From positions 1 to 9,194 of the forward strand of contig JAPPDO010000405.1 in NCBI GenBank assembly GCA_028821635.1: DNA of 9,194 nucleotides, read 5' to 3'. Under the pieces are notes generated by a model. The model had not been told where the DNA came from. It saw only the letters and a program-made list of their open reading frames with translations, and did not search any database. Below are positions 6,901 through 9,194 of this stretch, in pieces (positions within the stretch are counted from its first letter, which is position 1; each line of letters starts with the position of its first letter). The DNA is from Ekhidna sp. (GTDB lineage Bacteria; Bacteroidota; Bacteroidia; Cytophagales; Cyclobacteriaceae). The position numbers and the translations under genes were made by a program.

Positions 6901-7427
6901 AAATACTTAGTATAATCTTTCAGCTTATCTACCGGATAGTCTCCCGAGACATTGATATTCATTATCGGCATTTCTTCGGAAATATTCAGGTCAAAAACAT
7001 TAGGTTCGACCTTTGCCCCATTGAATAATGGCCAGTCCTCTCCTGCTTTTTTACTGTCTACTTCGTCTTTTACTCGCTGCTTTGCCGCTTCGACCGTAAT
7101 ATCTTCATCAAACTCTACGGTGATGATAGAATAGTCCTCTTGAGAGGTAGACAAAATCTCAACAACGTTGCTGATGTTCTTGATCTCATCCTCAAGCGGG
7201 TCTGTGATTAGACGCTCAATATCCTCCGCCGTGTTACCGGGGAATGCGGTGCTCACATAAATCTTTGTCTCTTTGATTTCGGGAAAATCCTCTCTTGGCA
7301 TTGAAAAATATGCCGAAATCCCTATTAGCAGGAATAATGCGACAACCAAATAGATGACAGAGGGGTTACTGATCGCCCACGATGAGGGTTTAAATTCTTT
7401 ATCTACTTTATTCTTTTTGGAAACCAT
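3918..7427 (-). CDS. RND-family efflux pump, inner-membrane permease (AcrB/HAE type)
   Basis: This 1169-residue pump (AcrB has 1049) shows the two-fold RND layout: TM1 at 23-41, a first periplasmic porter/docking loop at about 45-345, TM2-6 at about 351-505, TM7 at 593-611, a second periplasmic loop at 613-950, and TM8-12 from 952 to 1142. The motif FSMPREDFPEIK after TM1 and GLGMLVDNGIVVVENV in TM4 identify the family. The TM4 relay carries D415 followed by N416 where AcrB has two aspartates, and TM10 carries N1023-N1024 where AcrB has lysine-asparagine. A hydrophobic insert at about 517-557 lies between TM6 and TM7. The ATG at 7427 starts 4 bases after the adaptor stop, so translation is probably coupled. 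Together with the adaptor and TolC-like gene upstream it would use proton flow to export drugs, metals or metabolites; the substrate is not readable. Confidence 0.96.
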   Translation of the reverse strand: MVSKKNKVDKEFKPSSWAISNPSVIYLVVALFLLIGISAYFSMPREDFPEIKETKIYVSTAFPGNTAEDIERLITDPLEDEIKNISNVVEILSTSQEDYSIITVEFDEDITVEAAKQRVKDEVDSKKAGEDWPLFNGAKVEPNVFDLNISEEMPIMNINVSGDYPVDKLKDYTKYLQEKIENLPEIKAADIRGAQEKEVKVAVDIYKMMAAKVSFDDVINGIANGNQTISAGNLKVSGQRRTIRILGEIEHPKELENFVVKYEQGDPVYLKDIAIVSFEPEDKTTYAREFGANVVMLDVKKRAGKNMINAVNSIRDIIADLEENYFPTDLLVTISNDGSERTLNQVSDLVNNIIFGIILVVTVLMFFLGFRNALFVGFAIPMSMFMSFMTINAMGYTLNTMILFGLIMGLGMLVDNGIVVVENVYRLMEEEGLSRIAAAKKGIAEIAFPIMISTATTVAAFVPLGLWPGVMGQFMIYFPITLSIVLGSSLFVAIFMNSMLVSQLMETGEKNLSKKALWRITVILGGIGTLILIFGGSVRGLGTLMVFTAAMFWLYKYVIRGLAVGFQRKLLTRLEKFYERRITHAVRGGNVFWYFGITFLILIGTFVAFGGSLGSGRTKVEFFPDNVPNQIFVYIEYPEGTTIDKTNRITKEIEGRVYKIINDELYIVNDANILVESAVSQVGEGAGNPYTDGGSSAEMPHKGKITASMTEFKYREGRDSEKLRQRIQEALTGIYPGVLISVEKDPIGPSAGYPINIELEGKNYDELIRVAEQMRNFINSKNIAGIEEIKIDVNKRKPTMQVEVDRKKAGELGVAVGQVGRQLRRSLFGEKAGVYKKDGEDYDINVRFNEDLRYNKSALFNQKITYRDQSSGAIKEVPVSAVARQKNTSGFSAIKHKDTKRVVTVYSGLKPGFTDAGAIVREIESVMETFADLPDSVKIDYTGQIEEQNKQMAFLMGAFFTGLGLIALLLVFQFGGISKPIIIMIAIFLSLIGVFGGLMLTGWPFVIMMTMMGIIALAGIVVNNGVVLLDYIQILINRRKEELGMGVHEYLSKQEVAQLTIKGGKARLRPVLLTAITTVLGLIPLAIGLNIDFFSLFTNFNANIYVGGDNVIFWGPLAWTVIFGLIVATFLTLIIVPVLFTITYRIKYRLFAGKSEREDEAEMTIRKAA

Positions 7428-7431
7428 GAGG

Positions 7432-8625
7432 TCAGCTTTTTAAAATTTTCACTTTTTGTCCGTCTTTCACACTTCTGGCACCTTCAACAATGATGCTTTG
7501 TCCGGCTTCAATGCCGGAAAGAACTTCCACAAAATCACCTTGAGTCTTTCCTGTGGTAATGACCGTTTTCCTGGCAGTTGCTACATGATCAACAGAAGGA
7601 TTAGTGACAATGTAAGCGTATTGCTCACCTTCTGCATTTTCAGAAACCGTATTTTGAGGTATCAGCAAAGCCGTCTCATTTCGGTAGTCATTGATATGAA
7701 CTTTAGCGGTAAGGTTAGGTTTTACGTTTCCGCTTTTATTTTCAACCGGAATCTCTACCGTAAATGATCGGTTATTTGGATTAATAAAATTGCCGGTCTC
7801 ACGCACATAAGACTCAACGGACTCATTGAGTATAGGAAACTCAACTTTAACCCTCTTCCCTTTTGTGATAGTGGCAATGTAGGTCTCGGGCACGGGGACT
7901 TTAAGGTACATATCTGAAAGATTAACAATCCTGAACACTTCGGAACCCGAGCCGCCCGGGGCTACCACCGTTCCCTGATCTTTGATCACATCATCTACGA
8001 TTCCGGAAAATGGAGCTCGGACAGCGTATTTACTCAACTGATCTTCCATCTGTTTTACGGACGCAGCCTGTGATTCATAATTGGTTTTAGACTCAAGGAA
8101 TTGAATTTCGGAACCTATTTTTTGTTCCCAAAGCCTGCTTTGTCTTTCGTAAGTGGTTTTTGCCAAGGCTAGCTGTGCCTTCATTTGGATCAGTTGATTG
8201 CTAAGCCCGCCGTCATCTATGGATGCCAACAACTGGCCGGCTTTCACTCGGTGGCCTTCCTTAACGTGAACACGAACTAAGGTTCCTGCCACTTCGGGAT
8301 ATACCAAAACATTCTGTTTCGTCGTCACATCACCCTGAAGTTCTATGTAGTGGACGAAATCCTGCTCTCTGATGTTTAAAACGGTTATCAACGGGTAGTT
8401 CTCATCGTTACTTTTAGCTGCGATGACAGAATCCAACAATGCGATATGCTTGGTGATCGCTTTTTGTTGGGCCGTTAGTTCCTTTTTCTTTACCTGTACA
8501 GCCGAAAGGTCACCCTCAGCAATTAAATCGCTCAGTGTGGCATCTTCTCCGCCGCAGCTTATAACAATGACAGCGACTGTACATAGTTTCATGTATTTAA
8601 GTAAAGTATTTGTAATCTTTTCCAT
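7432..8625 (-). CDS. RND periplasmic adaptor (membrane fusion protein, AcrA/HlyD type), lipoprotein
   Basis: This 397-residue adaptor would bridge the RND pump to the outer-membrane channel. A lipoprotein signal is visible: lysines at 3, 10 and 13, a hydrophobic stretch, then VISC with the lipid-carrying cysteine at 24. A charged helical stretch at 31-72 precedes the core. The two lipoyl-like half-motifs are at about 104-137 (VYPEVAGTLVRVHVKEGHRV) and 201-224 (VRAPFSGIVDDV, then QGTVVAPGG), flanking a helical hairpin at 141-199 (IQMKAQLALAKTTYERQSRL). Beta-barrel and membrane-proximal domains follow to the end (VKPNLTAKV, ALLIPQNTV, VEVLSGIEAGQSIIVEGARS). The ATG at 8625 is preferred because a start at Met12 would leave too short a signal peptide. 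It begins 4 bases after the TolC-like stop and ends 4 bases before the pump gene, so the three genes form one operon. Confidence 0.95.
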   Translation of the reverse strand: MEKITNTLLKYMKLCTVAVIVISCGGEDATLSDLIAEGDLSAVQVKKKELTAQQKAITKHIALLDSVIAAKSNDENYPLITVLNIREQDFVHYIELQGDVTTKQNVLVYPEVAGTLVRVHVKEGHRVKAGQLLASIDDGGLSNQLIQMKAQLALAKTTYERQSRLWEQKIGSEIQFLESKTNYESQAASVKQMEDQLSKYAVRAPFSGIVDDVIKDQGTVVAPGGSGSEVFRIVNLSDMYLKVPVPETYIATITKGKRVKVEFPILNESVESYVRETGNFINPNNRSFTVEIPVENKSGNVKPNLTAKVHINDYRNETALLIPQNTVSENAEGEQYAYIVTNPSVDHVATARKTVITTGKTQGDFVEVLSGIEAGQSIIVEGARSVKDGQKVKILKS

Positions 8626-8629
8626 GATC

Positions 8630-9194
8630 TTATCTGTTAAGTATTCCTAATGCTTTTTGAAGTTCAATTTGTGACGTAATACCTTCATAGACTGCATTTA
8701 AGTAGTTGGTTTGAGATTCTTTCAGGTCTGTATTCGCTTCCACTACTTCAAGGTTTGAGCCTACACCTTCCTGATATTTAATTCTGCTGACATCATAAAC
8801 TTCCTGAGCTAACGCTACATTTTCTTTTTGAGCTGCAATACTTCGTATCGCATTTTCCAAATTAATCCTTGCCTCAATGACTTCACGGGTCACGTTATTT
8901 TCCAACTGATCAATACGCAGTTGTATTTGATCTCTTTGAATTTTGTTGCGTTGGATATTTGACCGCTTTCCGAGACCGTCAAAAACAGGTATTGAAATGG
9001 TGGCTCCAAGATTGCTGAATCTAAACCAGGTTTCGTCATTAAAGTTTGTCATCTCTCCTAGCGACCCGGTACCTGAATTCCAGCCTAATCCGGCATCGGC
9101 ATATATGTTTGGGATGTATTGGGACTTAAAATTTTTAATATTCAGTTCAATAAGCTGCTTGTTCGTCTCCAAAACCAGATATTCCGGCCTGTCC
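8630..9194 (-). CDS. TolC-like outer-membrane efflux protein, C-terminal part (partial)
   Basis: The gene runs off the right edge of the window; 187 C-terminal codons are present, reading DRPEYLVLETNK at the edge. It is the second repeat of the outer-membrane efflux protein family: R-P-E and a helix, IPNIYADAGLGW leading into a strand-forming region, then LGATISIPVFDGLGKRSNIQ, a typical 'S-I-P-x-F-D-G' strand end, followed by two long helices (LENNVTREVIEARINLENAI and VYDVSRIKYQEGVGSNLEVV) with the family's Y-x-x-G-x-x-x-x-L-E-V turn. About 250 or more N-terminal residues, including the signal peptide, are missing from view. No true start lies in the window; a TTG at 9172 is an internal leucine. 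It is first of the three visible efflux genes and ends 4 bases before the adaptor. Confidence 0.94.
   Translation of the reverse strand, partial: DRPEYLVLETNKQLIELNIKNFKSQYIPNIYADAGLGWNSGTGSLGEMTNFNDETWFRFSNLGATISIPVFDGLGKRSNIQRNKIQRDQIQLRIDQLENNVTREVIEARINLENAIRSIAAQKENVALAQEVYDVSRIKYQEGVGSNLEVVEANTDLKESQTNYLNAVYEGITSQIELQKALGILNR

Overview
The window looks like a chromosomal segment of a member of the Bacteroidota, probably of the Cytophagales type. The basis is protein style rather than any marker gene: a SiaC-family protein beside a SiaB-like end, an RND efflux operon in the order outer-membrane protein, lipoprotein adaptor, pump, an RND pump with the extra hydrophobic pair I associate with this phylum, no Shine-Dalgarno sequences ahead of most starts, and moderately AT-rich DNA. 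There are no tRNA or rRNA genes, no insertion sequences and no CRISPR array. No stretch longer than 300 bases lacks a gene.

Left block, plus strand, 1-1052: the last codons of a probable SiaB-type kinase, a complete SiaC-type phosphoprotein with the conserved phospho-acceptor threonine at residue 68, and a 177-residue protein with a long cytoplasmic coiled coil and two membrane helices. The three are tightly packed and probably form one transcript. In Pseudomonas the SiaB/SiaC switch controls the diguanylate cyclase SiaD. No cyclase is visible here, and the coiled-coil membrane protein sits where an effector might be expected.

Middle block, minus strand, 1078-3800: a YihY/BrkB-family membrane protein with a C-terminal winged helix, which converges on the left block with only 25 bases between stop codons. 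Upstream of it is a membrane-anchored calcineurin-like metallophosphoesterase. Between these two genes lie a possible 26-codon mini-gene starting 2 bases after the phosphoesterase stop, and a hairpin with flanking A and T runs that looks like a bidirectional terminator.

Right block, minus strand, 3918-9194: a tripartite efflux operon transcribed leftward. The 5' part of the TolC-like outer-membrane gene is cut off by the window end. It is followed after 4 bases by an AcrA/HlyD-type lipoprotein adaptor, and after another 4 bases by a 1169-residue RND pump. Together they would form an inner membrane-periplasm-outer membrane export complex. Its substrate cannot be read from the sequence, and any regulator or promoter lies beyond the right edge.

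Most of the window is ordinary for this phylum. The parts most worth a second look are the Sia-like module with its cyclase-free membrane partner, the possible mini-gene, and the non-AcrB proton-relay residues and extra membrane segments of the RND pump.
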